A DNA stretch of 64,000 bases from Dietzia aurantiaca (GCF_021033825.1 NZ_JAIFXZ010000011.1:62001-126000), one strand, 5' to 3'. Shown: positions 26,215 to 34,200, numbered from the stretch's first letter. Made by a program: numbers and translations. Notes: a model not told the origin generated them from the letters alone.

Positions 26215-27135
26215 TCAGTAGTTCCAGTCGCCCTGTCCGTCGAAGGCGCCGAACTGCTTGCCGGGGCCACCTGTGACGATGAACGGATCCCCGTTGCCGG
26301 TGTTCTCGTAGTACCAGGCCGCGTCTTCGGGGCTGATGTTGATGCAACCGTGCGAGACGTTGCGCACGCCCTGGTCCGCGACGGACCACGGGGCGGAGTG
26401 GATGAAGATCCCGTCGTAACTCAGGCGCACTCCGTCGTTGACCACGGTGTCGTATCCGCCGGCATCCTGGGCCAGGCCCCACGTCGCCGAGTCCATGTGG
26501 ACCTCGCGGGCGCGCCAGCCGTTGTAGTAGATGCCGTTGTGGGTGGGGTAGGCGTCGCGGCCGGCGGAGGCCTTCATGACGCGTTCGACCACGCCGTTGC
26601 GGGTGACGGTGACCTCGTGGGTGTTGTCGTCGTAGGTGGACACCACGGCGTCGCCGGTGCGGAAGGTGTGTTCCGCGCCGTCCGCCCAGACGGTGACGGC
26701 GGTGGCGGCCGGCCAGAACTCGTGCGGCCGCCACCGCAACTCCGTGTCGCCGACCCAGTAGAACTTGCCCTCGACGCCGGGCGTCGTCCGGATCCCCACC
26801 GCCGCCTCGGCGGCCGCGCGGTCCGCGACGGGGCGGTCGAACGTGATCATGATCGGCTGCGCCACGCCGACGGTCTCGTCGCGGGTGGGGTAGACCGAGG
26901 CGACCTGCGCCTCGATCGACGGCCGCTGGGGGGCCAGGGCGGGGACCGTCAGGACGGGCAGTCCGGGCATGAGGAAGGTGGGTAGGGGCGCTGTCTCCAT
27001 GCCGACCGCGCCGGCCGAGCCGGAGGAGCCGAAGCCGCCGGCGAGTGACTGTGCGGAGGCGGCGGGGGAGAGTCCGACGACGACGAGACCGGCGGCGGCA
27101 AGGGCGGCGGCGGTCGAACGGGTGCGGCGGTGCAT
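26215..27135 (-). CDS. L,D-transpeptidase with Ig-like domain (YkuD fold)
   Basis: Makes 3-3 (mDAP-mDAP) peptidoglycan cross-links, or attaches proteins, outside the membrane. 306 aa. Signal peptide at about 1-28; a bacterial Ig-like domain at about 80-170 (VASVYPTRDETVGVAQPIMITF), then the YkuD catalytic domain with HSAPWSVADQG and SHGCINIS; Cys264 is the nucleophile. The architecture matches the mycobacterial LdtA/B group, with one Ig-like domain seen. AGGAG lies 5 nt upstream of the ATG. Five 9-bp repeats lie 80-125 bp upstream. Confidence 0.93.
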   Translation of the reverse strand: MHRRTRSTAAALAAAGLVVVGLSPAASAQSLAGGFGSSGSAGAVGMETAPLPTFLMPGLPVLTVPALAPQRPSIEAQVASVYPTRDETVGVAQPIMITFDRPVADRAAAEAAVGIRTTPGVEGKFYWVGDTELRWRPHEFWPAATAVTVWADGAEHTFRTGDAVVSTYDDNTHEVTVTRNGVVERVMKASAGRDAYPTHNGIYYNGWRAREVHMDSATWGLAQDAGGYDTVVNDGVRLSYDGIFIHSAPWSVADQGVRNVSHGCINISPEDAAWYYENTGNGDPFIVTGGPGKQFGAFDGQGDWNY

Positions 27136-27402
27136 CGATCTCCTCGGGGCGCGTGCCGCGGGTGGGCGGCGGTGTTCGGGGAAGGCGATCCGAGACGGCC
27201 GGTGTTCAGTACTTAGAAACGCTAATCACACCAGTCACTCAGATAACTTGCGTAACAATACCGCGAACTGGTGATCCGTGTACATCCCCGCGGGCGCTGC
27301 GACGATGGCGCCGTGGCGGCACTCGGTTCGTTGCGACACAAAACCTTGCCATCGTTTGTTGGTATCGACGCGGAGGGAAGTGCAGGTAGATGCCGCGAGA
27401 AG
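27136..27402. other. Intergenic control region of the L,D-transpeptidase gene
   Basis: AT-richer than its surroundings. It holds the transpeptidase leader and the 9-bp repeat array (27216-27260). The part from about 27270 to 27400 shows no gene, repeat or hairpin that I can support. Confidence 0.5.
27216..27260. promoter_or_regulatory. Five tandem 9-bp repeats (MtrA-like array)
   Basis: Contiguous 9-mers GAAACGCTA, ATCACACCA, GTCACTCAG, ATAACTTGC and GTAACAATA, each of form R-N-(A/C)-A-C, one helical face apart. They lie upstream of the L,D-transpeptidase (minus strand) and also upstream of the rightward promoter at 27403. The same pattern occurs before the lysozyme gene. Confidence 0.55.
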
Positions 27403-27431
27403 AGTTACTGACCTGAAGTCAGTAGTATAAT
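27403..27431 (+). promoter_or_regulatory. Consensus -10 promoter with palindromic operator
   Basis: A perfect TATAAT at 27426-27431 directly follows a 19-bp dyad with 7-bp arms, TACTGAC-CTGAA-GTCAGTA (27406-27424), which fills the spacer. There is no good -35. This is the pattern of a repressible or activator-dependent promoter reading right. Confidence 0.6.
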
Positions 27432-27506
27432 CGCAGTTCACCGGCTTGATCGCGCTCTGGGCGCAACATATAGTCCTATCAGTCACCAACCGAGGGAGGT
27501 GGCGAG

Positions 27507-27617
27507 GTGAAGGACTGGTTGAGGGGCCACGACTTCACGCTGAGGGGCCGGTCATACGGACCGGAGCACCTGGGGGGGTGCTGGCCCGCGGCCGGATTGG
27601 CATGCGAGGCGGCGTGA
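27507..27617 (+). CDS. Candidate 36-aa peptide or structured small RNA
   Basis: A GTG with GGAGG 7 nt upstream opens 36 codons, starting MKDWLRGHDF and ending CWPAAGLACEAA, basic at the front with two cysteines near the end. No match known to me. The DNA carries TGAGGGGC twice here (27520, 27541) and a third time in the terminator loop (27661). Two small hairpins (27548-27564 and 27565-27582, the latter with loop TGGGGG) fold inside the frame. The unit has its own promoter and terminator. It could therefore be a small protein, a dual-function RNA or a purely structural sRNA; the ribosome site is the main argument for translation. Confidence 0.35.
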   Translation: MKDWLRGHDFTLRGRSYGPEHLGGCWPAAGLACEAA

Positions 27618-27643
27618 GCGCGATGCGCGATCCGCCGAATACG

Positions 27644-27682
27644 GAAACGGCGTCGGAAGCTGAGGGGCTCCGACGCCGTTTC
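27644..27682 (+). terminator. Strong hairpin closing the small transcription unit
   Basis: Perfect 14-bp stem with an 11-nt loop, followed by TCTAT. It lies 27 bp after the 36-codon frame and 45 bp beyond the convergent TSUP gene, so it may serve both. Confidence 0.75.
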
Positions 27683-27726
27683 TCTATGTGGCCTCTAACC
27701 CCCTGTAACCCTCGAGTGACGCGAAG

Positions 27727-28494
27727 CTAGATGATCCCGGCAGCATGCCCGAGCCCCCGCCCGAGGAGCAGGACAGCGCCGGCGGTGACCACCACGACGG
27801 CAACCCTGCGGCCCGCCTCCGCAGAGACCCGCCGGGCCAGGACTCCTCCTACGAGGACGCCGAGCGGCACCATCGCCACGATGAGGCCGATGACGATCAT
27901 CGGTGGGAGCTCGGAAATGGGCGCGGCGCCCACGCCGATCTTGGTGACGACAGACGTGGCGCCCATGGTGCAGAAAATCGGCTGCAGGGTCGCGGCAAAG
28001 GATCGCTGCCTCCAGTCAGTCGCCTGGGCGTAGACCAGCATCGCGGGAGCGGCCACCCCCACCGCGGTGTTGAGGAAGCCTCCGGCGGTGCCGGCCACCG
28101 CAGCAGGGAAAGGGCCGCTGACCTGCGGGATGCGCGCGATCGCCGTCATGAGAAGCGTGCCCAGCAACGCCGCCCCGATGATGATCTCGAGCCAGCTGCG
28201 ATCGACGGCGCCGACAAGGAGCGCGCCGGGCACGGACCCCACGACGATCAGGGGCGCGAGACGGCGATACCGGCGCCAGTCGATGTCGCGACGCAGCATG
28301 ATCGCGATGAACGCAGCGGAAAAAGTGGTGGTCACGTTGGTCAGCAGGACTCCGGCGACGGGTCCGAGGATGAGCGACAGGGTCGGCGCCACCACGAGCC
28401 CGACCCCCATCCCGCTGACCCGCTGCAGCACCGTGCCGAGGACAACGGACACCGCCGCGACGATCAGGAGGGGTGGACCGATGTCGCCGAGCAT
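27727..28494 (-). CDS. TSUP (TauE/SafE) family permease
   Basis: Membrane protein of 255 aa with about eight TM helices in two repeats. The family marks are an early GxGxGLVVAPTLSLILGP region and the second-repeat GTAGGFLNTAVGVAAPAMLVY. Members export sulfite, sulfoacetate or other small organic anions, or take up related sulfonates. The substrate cannot be read here and no sulfur-metabolism gene is adjacent. The start at 28494 has no clear ribosome site. It is followed by a strong hairpin shared with a convergent small transcription unit. Confidence 0.85.
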   Translation of the reverse strand: MLGDIGPPLLIVAAVSVVLGTVLQRVSGMGVGLVVAPTLSLILGPVAGVLLTNVTTTFSAAFIAIMLRRDIDWRRYRRLAPLIVVGSVPGALLVGAVDRSWLEIIIGAALLGTLLMTAIARIPQVSGPFPAAVAGTAGGFLNTAVGVAAPAMLVYAQATDWRQRSFAATLQPIFCTMGATSVVTKIGVGAAPISELPPMIVIGLIVAMVPLGVLVGGVLARRVSAEAGRRVAVVVVTAGAVLLLGRGLGHAAGII

Positions 28495-28545
28495 GGGTAC
28501 AGCATTCCAGGTGCGTTGGTCCGGGCCGGCAGCAGTGCGCGCCGT

Positions 28546-29448
28546 TCAGCCCAGGATCTGACGGGCGACCCGGTGCAGGCCGGCCAGTGCCTCGGCCTCC
28601 GCCCCCGGGCTCCGGGCGGTCTCCGGCTGGACCAACGTGATGTGCCACAGGTAGTCGCCGGACACGAGAATCGTGTGCACCTCCACGCCGCCGCCGGTCG
28701 GCGCGGCGAGGCAGTCGATGAAGGCGGTCGCCAGCGGCGGCGAGACGGGGCCCGGAGCGCCCGGCGCGGCGGGCGGCGCCCCCTCGACGGTGGCGGCCAG
28801 CGTGCCCCGGACCTCCGAGCACGCGTAGCGCGCGCCGAGCATCAGCGGCTGTCCGGCGAGCGCTGCCTCCGCTCCGTCCTGTGGCTCGACGACGCCGGCG
28901 GCGAAGGTATCCGGCACGATGCCCGGCTCGAAGGCTGGCGGGGCGGGGGTCTCCGTGGTGGTGGTCGTGGTGGTCGCGCCGAGGTTCCAGGGGTCGGTCT
29001 CGTCCGTACCGTCGACGCCGTCGGGGTCGTCCAGGCCGTCGGTGCCGTCGGAGTCGTCCGAGTCGTCGAGGTCGGCGTCGGAGCCCGTGTCCGCCGCGGC
29101 CTCGGCCCGATCGGGCGAGCCCGGGCCACCGTAGGTGCAGATCAGGCCCAGGTCTCCGGAGCCGGTGGGCTCCACGTCGGGCATCTCGGCATCGGTGAGC
29201 GTGATGACCTCGGCGGTCGTCAGGTCGAGCAGCTCGCAGGCGTTGAGTCGCTCGTTGGCGGAACCGCTGCTCGCGATCATCGCCTCGGCGGCGTCCATCT
29301 GCAGGTTCGGGGTGAGTCGCGGCGGGCCGGATTCCGCCTCGTCGCCGAGGCCCGAGCAGCCGGCGAGCGTCAGCGCGGCCACGGCGGCCAGCGCTCCGGT
29401 GACGCCGCGGGACGGGGACGGCGAAGACGAACGCAGCGAGGAACGCAT
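28546..29448 (-). CDS. DUF3558-like lipoprotein with Asp-rich linker
   Basis: 300 aa from the ATG at 29448. Signal peptide with lipobox LTLAGC near residue 31, so it is lipid-anchored outside the membrane. The N-terminal part (NACELLDLTTAEVITLTDAEMPDVEPTG) resembles DUF3558. It is then interrupted by a run of about 30 residues of Asp, Gly, Thr and Ser (DDSDDSDGTDGLDD), followed by TTTTTTT. The C-terminal half has paired cysteines (ARYACSEV, FIDCLAAP). TAGGAT ends 7 nt before the ATG, so the mRNA is probably leaderless. Function unknown; the acidic run could bind cations. Confidence 0.8.
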   Translation of the reverse strand: MRSSLRSSSPSPSRGVTGALAAVAALTLAGCSGLGDEAESGPPRLTPNLQMDAAEAMIASSGSANERLNACELLDLTTAEVITLTDAEMPDVEPTGSGDLGLICTYGGPGSPDRAEAAADTGSDADLDDSDDSDGTDGLDDPDGVDGTDETDPWNLGATTTTTTTETPAPPAFEPGIVPDTFAAGVVEPQDGAEAALAGQPLMLGARYACSEVRGTLAATVEGAPPAAPGAPGPVSPPLATAFIDCLAAPTGGGVEVHTILVSGDYLWHITLVQPETARSPGAEAEALAGLHRVARQILG

Positions 29449-29586
29449 GGCCCCGATCCTACGGCGCGGGGTCGCGGGTTCCGCTTCTGCGCCTGCCCGC
29501 CACCCGGACGAGCCGACTCTGTGATCGGCGTCACCGTCTTGACGTCCGACGTTCACCGAGAGTGTGCCGTCCGCTCAACTGGTCTG

Positions 29587-30180
29587 GTGAGACTGCTTGT
29601 CGTGGAGCCGATTTCTGACACCGTCACCGGGCGCGACCGCCGACCGGCGAAGCTGGGTGGCCGGGCGCTCGGCTACCAGCGTTCGATCCTCGCCGGTCCC
29701 GGTCGATGTCACGCCCCCGACGGCTGGGCGGAGATCTCCCTGACGTCCCGGCTCGGCGAGGGGACGGCCCTGTTCGACGTCACCTCCGACGATCTCCTCG
29801 GCCTCGACGCGCACTGCCGGGCCGGGTTCCGCCTGGTCGGGGCCGACCCGGGCCTGCCGTCGGACGTCAATCTGCTGGACGGGCCCATGCGTGGCCCCTG
29901 CCGGTTGGTCGACAGGACTGACGAGTCGCTGCGTCAGGGGCTCGTCGTCGGCACCCTCGAGGGCAACCCCGCGGTGGCCGAGCACCGCTGCCACGTCGAT
30001 CTGGATCCGGACACCGGCGCCGTGACGGCGACGGTCCGCACCACCTGGCGCCCCAGTTCGGCCTACGTCCTGCCCGGCGCCGGACGCCGTGAGGCGCGGG
30101 CGTACCGGCGGATGGGCCAGCGGCTCGTGCGCGCGCTCGGGGCGTGCCGGGCGCCCGGATCAGGAGTCGTCGGGCCGTAG
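29587..30180 (+). CDS. DUF1990-like protein
   Basis: 197 aa from the GTG at 29587. The C-terminal half fits the DUF1990 pattern: DGPMRGPCRLVDRT, then GLVVGTLEGNPAVAEHRCHVDLDPDTGAV, then a Trp-Arg-Pro-Ser motif. No signal peptide. DUF1990 proteins are small cytosolic proteins of unknown activity, often in actinobacteria. No clear ribosome site or -10 box is present, so the start is uncertain by several codons. It converges on a TetR gene and overlaps its end by 21 bp. Confidence 0.65.
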   Translation: MRLLVVEPISDTVTGRDRRPAKLGGRALGYQRSILAGPGRCHAPDGWAEISLTSRLGEGTALFDVTSDDLLGLDAHCRAGFRLVGADPGLPSDVNLLDGPMRGPCRLVDRTDESLRQGLVVGTLEGNPAVAEHRCHVDLDPDTGAVTATVRTTWRPSSAYVLPGAGRREARAYRRMGQRLVRALGACRAPGSGVVGP

Positions 30181-30774
30181 GATCACCGCATCGGTGACGG
30201 CATCGAACGACTCGTCGATCAGGTTCTCCAACAGTGCCCCGGACTCGTCGGTGCGCCACCGTTCCACGGCGACCCGCAGGATCGCGATGGACGCCGCCGC
30301 CACCGTGGCCGCCTCGACCGAGTCGGGAGCCAGACTCTCCCGCAGGCACACCAGCTGGGCGAGCCGGCCCTCCAGCCGCGCGAACAACGCGTGCATCTCG
30401 GTCTGGATGCCCGGCTCGTGCCGCCAGAGGTCGTGGAAGCGGTCGAACTCGGGGGACTCGCGCCGGGCCGTCGACACCTGGTTCCACATCAGCCGCGACA
30501 GCGCCGTCATGGTGGGCACCGACCGGTCCGACAGGAACAGCTGCACCGCCTCGGGTTCGGCGGGCGGCACGTAGGGGATGCACGCGACGACCTTGGACGG
30601 GAAGTAGTTGAAGAAGGTGCGCCGGGAGACGTTCGCGGCGCGCGCGATCTCGTCGACGGTGACGTCGTCGAGCCCGTGCTCGAGCACCAGGTCGAGCGCC
30701 ACGCCGGTGATGCGGACCCGCACCGCGCGGCGGCGGCTCATGCCCGGCGGGCCGGAGGACTCGGTGCTGCTCAT
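30160..30774 (-). CDS. TetR-family transcription regulator
   Basis: 204 aa. N-terminal helix-turn-helix VDEIARAANVSRRTFFNYFPSK at about 42-63, the TetR signature; the C-terminal ligand domain is not assignable. The Arg-rich leader (SRRRAVRVRI) precedes helix 1. The 3' end overlaps the convergent DUF1990-like gene by 21 bp, so antisense effects between the two transcripts are possible. No clear dyad is seen upstream. Targets unknown; the divergent lipoprotein gene at 30853 is the simplest candidate. Confidence 0.9.
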   Translation of the reverse strand: MSSTESSGPPGMSRRRAVRVRITGVALDLVLEHGLDDVTVDEIARAANVSRRTFFNYFPSKVVACIPYVPPAEPEAVQLFLSDRSVPTMTALSRLMWNQVSTARRESPEFDRFHDLWRHEPGIQTEMHALFARLEGRLAQLVCLRESLAPDSVEAATVAAASIAILRVAVERWRTDESGALLENLIDESFDAVTDAVILRPDDS

Positions 30775-30852
30775 CTCGGCCCTCCCGTCCGTACCTCGTG
30801 TGGTCGACTGCCGTCGATGTTACGGAGCGGCCTCCGCCCTATCCTGGCTGGC

Positions 30853-31398
30853 ATGACCACTCGCACCGCCGCCGCCCTCGCGTCAGCCTCCGTGGCGCTC
30901 CTCGCCGTGCTCGCCGGATGCGGTGGGACGGGCTCCGATCAGGAGACCGGCACCATCAGGACCGAATCGCTGCCGGCCCCGGAGCGGGAGCTGCCGCCGG
31001 TCCAGCCGGTGGCTGCCGCGGACTGCCCGTACCTGTCGGTGGCCGAGGCGGCGGAGGCGGGCGCCGCCTCGGTCACCGAGGTGCGGATCGACGAGAGCAT
31101 CGACCCGGCCGCCTGCTTCTTCTACGGGACCGACGGCTCCGTGATCCTCACGACCACCGTCTATACGGTCGACTCCGCCGAGCGGGCACGCGAGCTGGTG
31201 GCCGAGTCCGCGCCTGAGGACACGGCCGAGGAGGCCACCGCCGACGGTGGCTGGGTCGGCGCCCGCACCGGGGGCGCGGCCGGCGCGCTGGTCGTGCTGT
31301 CCCGGGACGATCAGCTGCTGGCGGTGCAGACGGTCAACGAGGAGGCCGGCCCGGCACAGCAGGTGGCCGAGCTGGTCGGCCCCCGCCTCGCGGAGTGA
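30853..31398 (+). CDS. DUF2020-like lipoprotein
   Basis: 181 aa. Signal peptide with lipobox LLAVLAGC near residue 22, so a membrane-anchored extracytoplasmic protein. The mature part, starting DCPYLSVAEAAEAG and continuing PAACFFYGTDGSVILTTTVYTV, fits the DUF2020 family of Corynebacteriales lipoproteins, with the two conserved cysteines. TATCCT ends 7 nt before the ATG and no ribosome site is seen (leaderless pattern). Function unknown. Divergent from a TetR gene and convergent with another. Confidence 0.8.
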   Translation: MTTRTAAALASASVALLAVLAGCGGTGSDQETGTIRTESLPAPERELPPVQPVAAADCPYLSVAEAAEAGAASVTEVRIDESIDPAACFFYGTDGSVILTTTVYTVDSAERARELVAESAPEDTAEEATADGGWVGARTGGAAGALVVLSRDDQLLAVQTVNEEAGPAQQVAELVGPRLAE

Positions 31399-31408
31399 CC
31401 GGCCCGGG

Positions 31409-32011
31409 TCAAATCGGGTCGGTGATCATGCCCAGGATCAGCTCGGCCATGCTGCGGGCGGTCATGGACGTGGTCTGGACCTCGCCCAGCATCGCGGCGG
31501 TGACGGCGCCGTCGTGGAGCAGCGCCAACCGGTCCGCGAGGTCGGCGATGTTGTCCGGGTCCTGCAGGCCCATCCCGGCCAGCTCTGAGCGCAGGGTCTC
31601 GGCGACCCAGGCGCGCTGGTCGGCGACCGCGGCACGGATCGAGCGCTCGCCGTCGGTGTCGGGGCTGGGGAACTCGATCGCGGCCGCGATGTGGCAGGAG
31701 CCGGGGGTGGCGGGCTCGACCCGCTCGCGGATGATGTCGAACAGGGCCAGGACGCGGCCCCGGGCATCGGGCGAGCGGTCGGCGCGGCGTCGCCACAGCG
31801 CCCGGTCCCGCTCTGCCACCGAGCGGAGGTAGGCCACCACGAGCTCGTCCTTGGACCCGTACGTGTTGTAGAGGCTGGCCTTGGCCACGCCCGCCTCGCG
31901 CAGGATCCGGTCGATGCCCACGGCCCGGATCCCGTCGGTGGAGAACAGACGGGTCGCCGTGGCCAGGAGCCGCTCCCGCGGCCCGGGCTTGGTCGACCGT
32001 GTACTCGTCAC
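31409..32011 (-). CDS. TetR-family transcription regulator
   Basis: 200 aa. Helix-turn-helix IDRILREAGVAKASLYNTYGSKDEL near residues 33-57, typical of AcrR/YezE-like TetR proteins. The start is GTG at 32011, with TAGTCT 7 nt upstream and no ribosome site, again the leaderless pattern. It ends 10 bp from the convergent lipoprotein gene. The ligand pocket region contains one Cys and two His (SCHIAAAIEF, LLHDGAV), which does not identify a ligand. Targets are not evident. Confidence 0.9.
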   Translation of the reverse strand: MTSTRSTKPGPRERLLATATRLFSTDGIRAVGIDRILREAGVAKASLYNTYGSKDELVVAYLRSVAERDRALWRRRADRSPDARGRVLALFDIIRERVEPATPGSCHIAAAIEFPSPDTDGERSIRAAVADQRAWVAETLRSELAGMGLQDPDNIADLADRLALLHDGAVTAAMLGEVQTTSMTARSMAELILGMITDPI

Positions 32012-32048
32012 GGGTTACAGACTATCGGCTGTGACCACCGACACCGCA

Positions 32049-32080
32049 GGGCCGGTGCCGCGTGGAGCGGGCACCGGCCC
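32049..32080 (-). terminator. Hairpin after the MT0933-like gene
   Basis: Perfect 11-bp stem GGGCCGGTGCC with a 10-nt loop, about 46 bp beyond the stop at 32126. Confidence 0.65.
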
Positions 32081-32125
32081 CGGAGATCTGTCAACGGGTG
32101 CTCGAAGGGTCTCGAGCCGCGCCGG

Positions 32126-32392
32126 TCAGGCCGGCGGGCGGCCCTGCTGTTCGGGGCCGGGATCGGGGGTGGGGGTGCCGTCCGGCGCGTCGGGCACCTC
32201 CGGGGCCTCGGCGGTGCGTCCGGTGAGGAACTCACCGGCCTTCTCCTGCACGCGGTCCGTGTGCTGGGCGTGCTTGCCGCCGGTCTTCCTGTCGAACATG
32301 TCGCCGGCTTTGTCGATGACCGAGTCCACCTTGTCTGGGTTCTTGCCTGCGAGTTCCTTGGCCTTGGCCAGGCCCTTGTCGAGAAATCCCAT
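32126..32392 (-). CDS. MT0933-like antitoxin family protein
   Basis: 88 aa, highly charged. MGFLDKGLAKAKELAGKNPDKVDSVIDKAGDMFDRKTGGKH-type sequence is the hallmark of the MT0933 (Rv0909) antitoxin-like family; the last 30 residues are Pro-rich and disordered. Despite the family name, no toxin gene is adjacent: neighbours are a GlsB-type membrane protein upstream and a TetR gene downstream, each separated by a terminator. Related proteins in this order also behave as abundant stress proteins, and I favour that role here. AAGGAG lies before the ATG. Confidence 0.8.
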   Translation of the reverse strand: MGFLDKGLAKAKELAGKNPDKVDSVIDKAGDMFDRKTGGKHAQHTDRVQEKAGEFLTGRTAEAPEVPDAPDGTPTPDPGPEQQGRPPA

Positions 32393-32416
32393 GTCGGTCT
32401 CCTTCCTGCTCAGTGG

Positions 32417-32454
32417 CCAGCGGCCCGGCTCCGCGTGGGAGGCCGGGCCGCTGG
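32417..32454 (-). terminator. Hairpin after the GlsB-family gene
   Basis: Perfect 13-bp stem (CCAGCGGCCCGGC and complement) with a 12-nt loop, 38 bp beyond the stop. It separates the two small stress genes into independent transcripts. Confidence 0.75.
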
Positions 32455-32491
32455 ATCGTACGGGTTCGTGAGGGGTGTGAGGGGCCGGTGG

Positions 32492-32770
32492 TCAGACCTT
32501 GGTGCGCCCGCGGCCCTTGACGGCTGCGACCACCCAGATCAGCAGACACGCGCCGATGATCGCCGCGATGAAGCCCCACAGCGAGAAGGCCTCCGGCATG
32601 CCGCCACCCCCGGTGATCAGCGAGACGATAAGGCCTACGACGAACGCGCCGACGATTCCGGCGACAACGTTGGCGACGAATCCCATCTGGGCGTTCCGGC
32701 CCATGATCATGGACGCGATCCAGCCGGCGATTCCACCGACGATGATCCAGGAGATGATGCTCCACAGCAT
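32492..32770 (-). CDS. GlsB/YeaQ/YmgE family stress membrane protein
   Basis: 92 aa, three TM helices (about 3-20, 28-48 and 60-82) with the family glycine motifs GGIAGWIASMIMG and NVVAGIVGAFVVGLI. Start is the ATG at 32770 with AAAGGA upstream, not the longer frame. Members are induced by general stress (transglycosylase-associated protein family) but have no known biochemical activity. The C-terminal basic tail (KGRGRTKV) is probably cytosolic. It lies in a cluster with a UspA protein, an MT0933-like protein and a GNAT protein. Confidence 0.9.
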   Translation of the reverse strand: MLWSIISWIIVGGIAGWIASMIMGRNAQMGFVANVVAGIVGAFVVGLIVSLITGGGGMPEAFSLWGFIAAIIGACLLIWVVAAVKGRGRTKV

Positions 32771-32926
32771 GGTGGTTGTCCTTTCCGAGAGTCGTTCTCG
32801 GCCCAGGGATGGGCCGCTCATTCAGGAGAACACGATCAGGCCACGGATGCTTCCGGTCCACTCCACTGTGCGGTTAAACGTCGCTCATCCGTTACCGCGC
32901 CGTGTCCTGCTGTGGACCCGCGCTGC

Positions 32927-33244
32927 TCAGGCGAGGTCGGCCGAGTGCGGGTGCTTCTCGATGTACCGGGCGACGAACGAGCAGGTGGGATTCACACGGA
33001 GTCCCTTGTCCCTCGTCTGCTGTAGAGCCTCGCCGATCATCCGGCCGGCCAGACCGCGGCCGCCGAACTCGGTGGCCACGACGGTGTGCGGGAAGGTGCG
33101 CACCCCGTGGGCCGTACCGGTCCCGGGCGCGTCCTGATAGTCGGCGAACCCGGCCACCACGTCGTCGACCAGGATCTCGAAGCGGCCGGCGACCTGGTCC
33201 TCACGGACCCTGATGTCCTCGGCGCTGCCGGGGTCCCCGCTCAT
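32927..33244 (-). CDS. Small GNAT-family acetyltransferase (YidJ type)
   Basis: 105 aa. Short GNAT of the COG2388 type, which acts as a minimal acetyl-CoA-binding domain: strands FEILVDDVVAGFADYQD and RTFPHTVVATEFGGRGLAGRMIGEAL, the latter holding the acetyl-CoA loop (FGGRGLAGR), then VNPTCSFVARYIEKHP as in relatives. The start overlaps the universal-stress gene stop as ATGA, so it is translated with it. Substrate unknown. Confidence 0.88.
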   Translation of the reverse strand: MSGDPGSAEDIRVREDQVAGRFEILVDDVVAGFADYQDAPGTGTAHGVRTFPHTVVATEFGGRGLAGRMIGEALQQTRDKGLRVNPTCSFVARYIEKHPHSADLA

Positions 33245-34137
33245 TCGTGGGCCTCCGGACGGACGACCATCACGGGGCACGGGGCGGCCTGGAGGAGCGC
33301 GCGGGACGTCGAGCCCAGGACCATGCCGGCGAAGCCGCCGCGCCCGTGGGATCCGACGACGACGAGCTGTGCCCCCTCGGACTGCTCGACCAGGGCGCGG
33401 ACCGCGCGGTCCCGGGTCACGTAGCGGGTGACGTTCACGTCCGGGAAGCGGTCGGCGAAGCCGGCCAGCCGTTCGGCCAGCGTCTGGTGCTGCTGCTCCT
33501 CGAGCTGGCTCCAGTCGTCGTCCGTGAGGGCGATCCCGGCCGCGGCGGCCTGGACCTGCGGGTCCATCCAGGTGTGGACGGCGATCAACTCGGCGCCGCG
33601 GGCCGAGGCCTCGGCGAACGCCCAGTCGGTGGCCCGGGCACTGATCTCGGAGCCGTCGATACCCACCACGACGGGGCCGGTGCTGTCCGGCTGATCGGTG
33701 TCCGTGCGGGTCACCACCACCGGGCAGAACGCGTGGCTGGCGACGGCCGCGGAGACCGAGCCCAGGACCATTCCCTTGATACCGCCCAGGCCGCGGGAGC
33801 CCAGGACGATGAGCTTGGCCTTGCGCGAGTAGTCGATGAGCACCTGTGCGGGGTTGCCCTCGACCACGGCGTGGCCGATCTGGATTTCCGGAGCGATCTT
33901 CTGTGCGGTGGCCCTGGCGCTCTCGACGATCGGGTGGCACTCGCGCTCGAGCTCGTCGTAGACGGGCTGGGGCGGCACCATGCCCTCGGCGAACATGGCC
34001 GCCGGCATGGTGTAGCTCGTGACGAGCAGCAGCGGGATGCCACGGGTGGCGGCGGTGTTGGCGGCATAGGCGACTGCGCCGGTGGACGCAGCGGAGCCGT
34101 CGACACCGACTACAACGGTGTTCTCGAGAGAAGCCAT
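33241..34137 (-). CDS. Universal stress protein, two UspA domains
   Basis: 298 aa with two Usp domains, the form common in mycobacteria and relatives. Domain 1 begins VVVGVDGSAAS and has the ATP loop GSRGLGGIKGMVLGSVS near 110; domain 2 begins VVVGIDGSEIS near 155 and has GSHGRGGFAGMVLGSTS near 255. Both therefore keep the G-2x-G-9x-G(S/T) motif and should bind ATP. Such proteins are induced in hypoxia or dormancy in mycobacteria. It is followed by a coupled GNAT gene and preceded by a 39-aa frame 63 bp upstream, which may be its leader gene. Confidence 0.93.
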   Translation of the reverse strand: MASLENTVVVGVDGSAASTGAVAYAANTAATRGIPLLLVTSYTMPAAMFAEGMVPPQPVYDELERECHPIVESARATAQKIAPEIQIGHAVVEGNPAQVLIDYSRKAKLIVLGSRGLGGIKGMVLGSVSAAVASHAFCPVVVTRTDTDQPDSTGPVVVGIDGSEISARATDWAFAEASARGAELIAVHTWMDPQVQAAAAGIALTDDDWSQLEEQQHQTLAERLAGFADRFPDVNVTRYVTRDRAVRALVEQSEGAQLVVVGSHGRGGFAGMVLGSTSRALLQAAPCPVMVVRPEAHE

Positions 34138-34200
34138 GCCGTCAGCGTACCGCCGGGATCGGCATGCGGAAGCGGCTTGGCGAAGGGTGGACGAACGGGG

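Noticed and set aside
27450-27700. 6C-type small RNA on the minus strand
   Set aside because: One hairpin has a C-rich loop, but the second does not have six Cs, and the promoter and terminator signals read the other way.
27446-27730. 94-codon frame across the small transcription unit
   Set aside because: It runs through the 14-bp terminator stem and has no ribosome site, whereas the 36-codon frame has a good one.
32126-32392. Toxin-antitoxin pair around the MT0933-like gene
   Set aside because: No toxin-like neighbour; adjacent genes are stress and regulatory genes separated by terminators.
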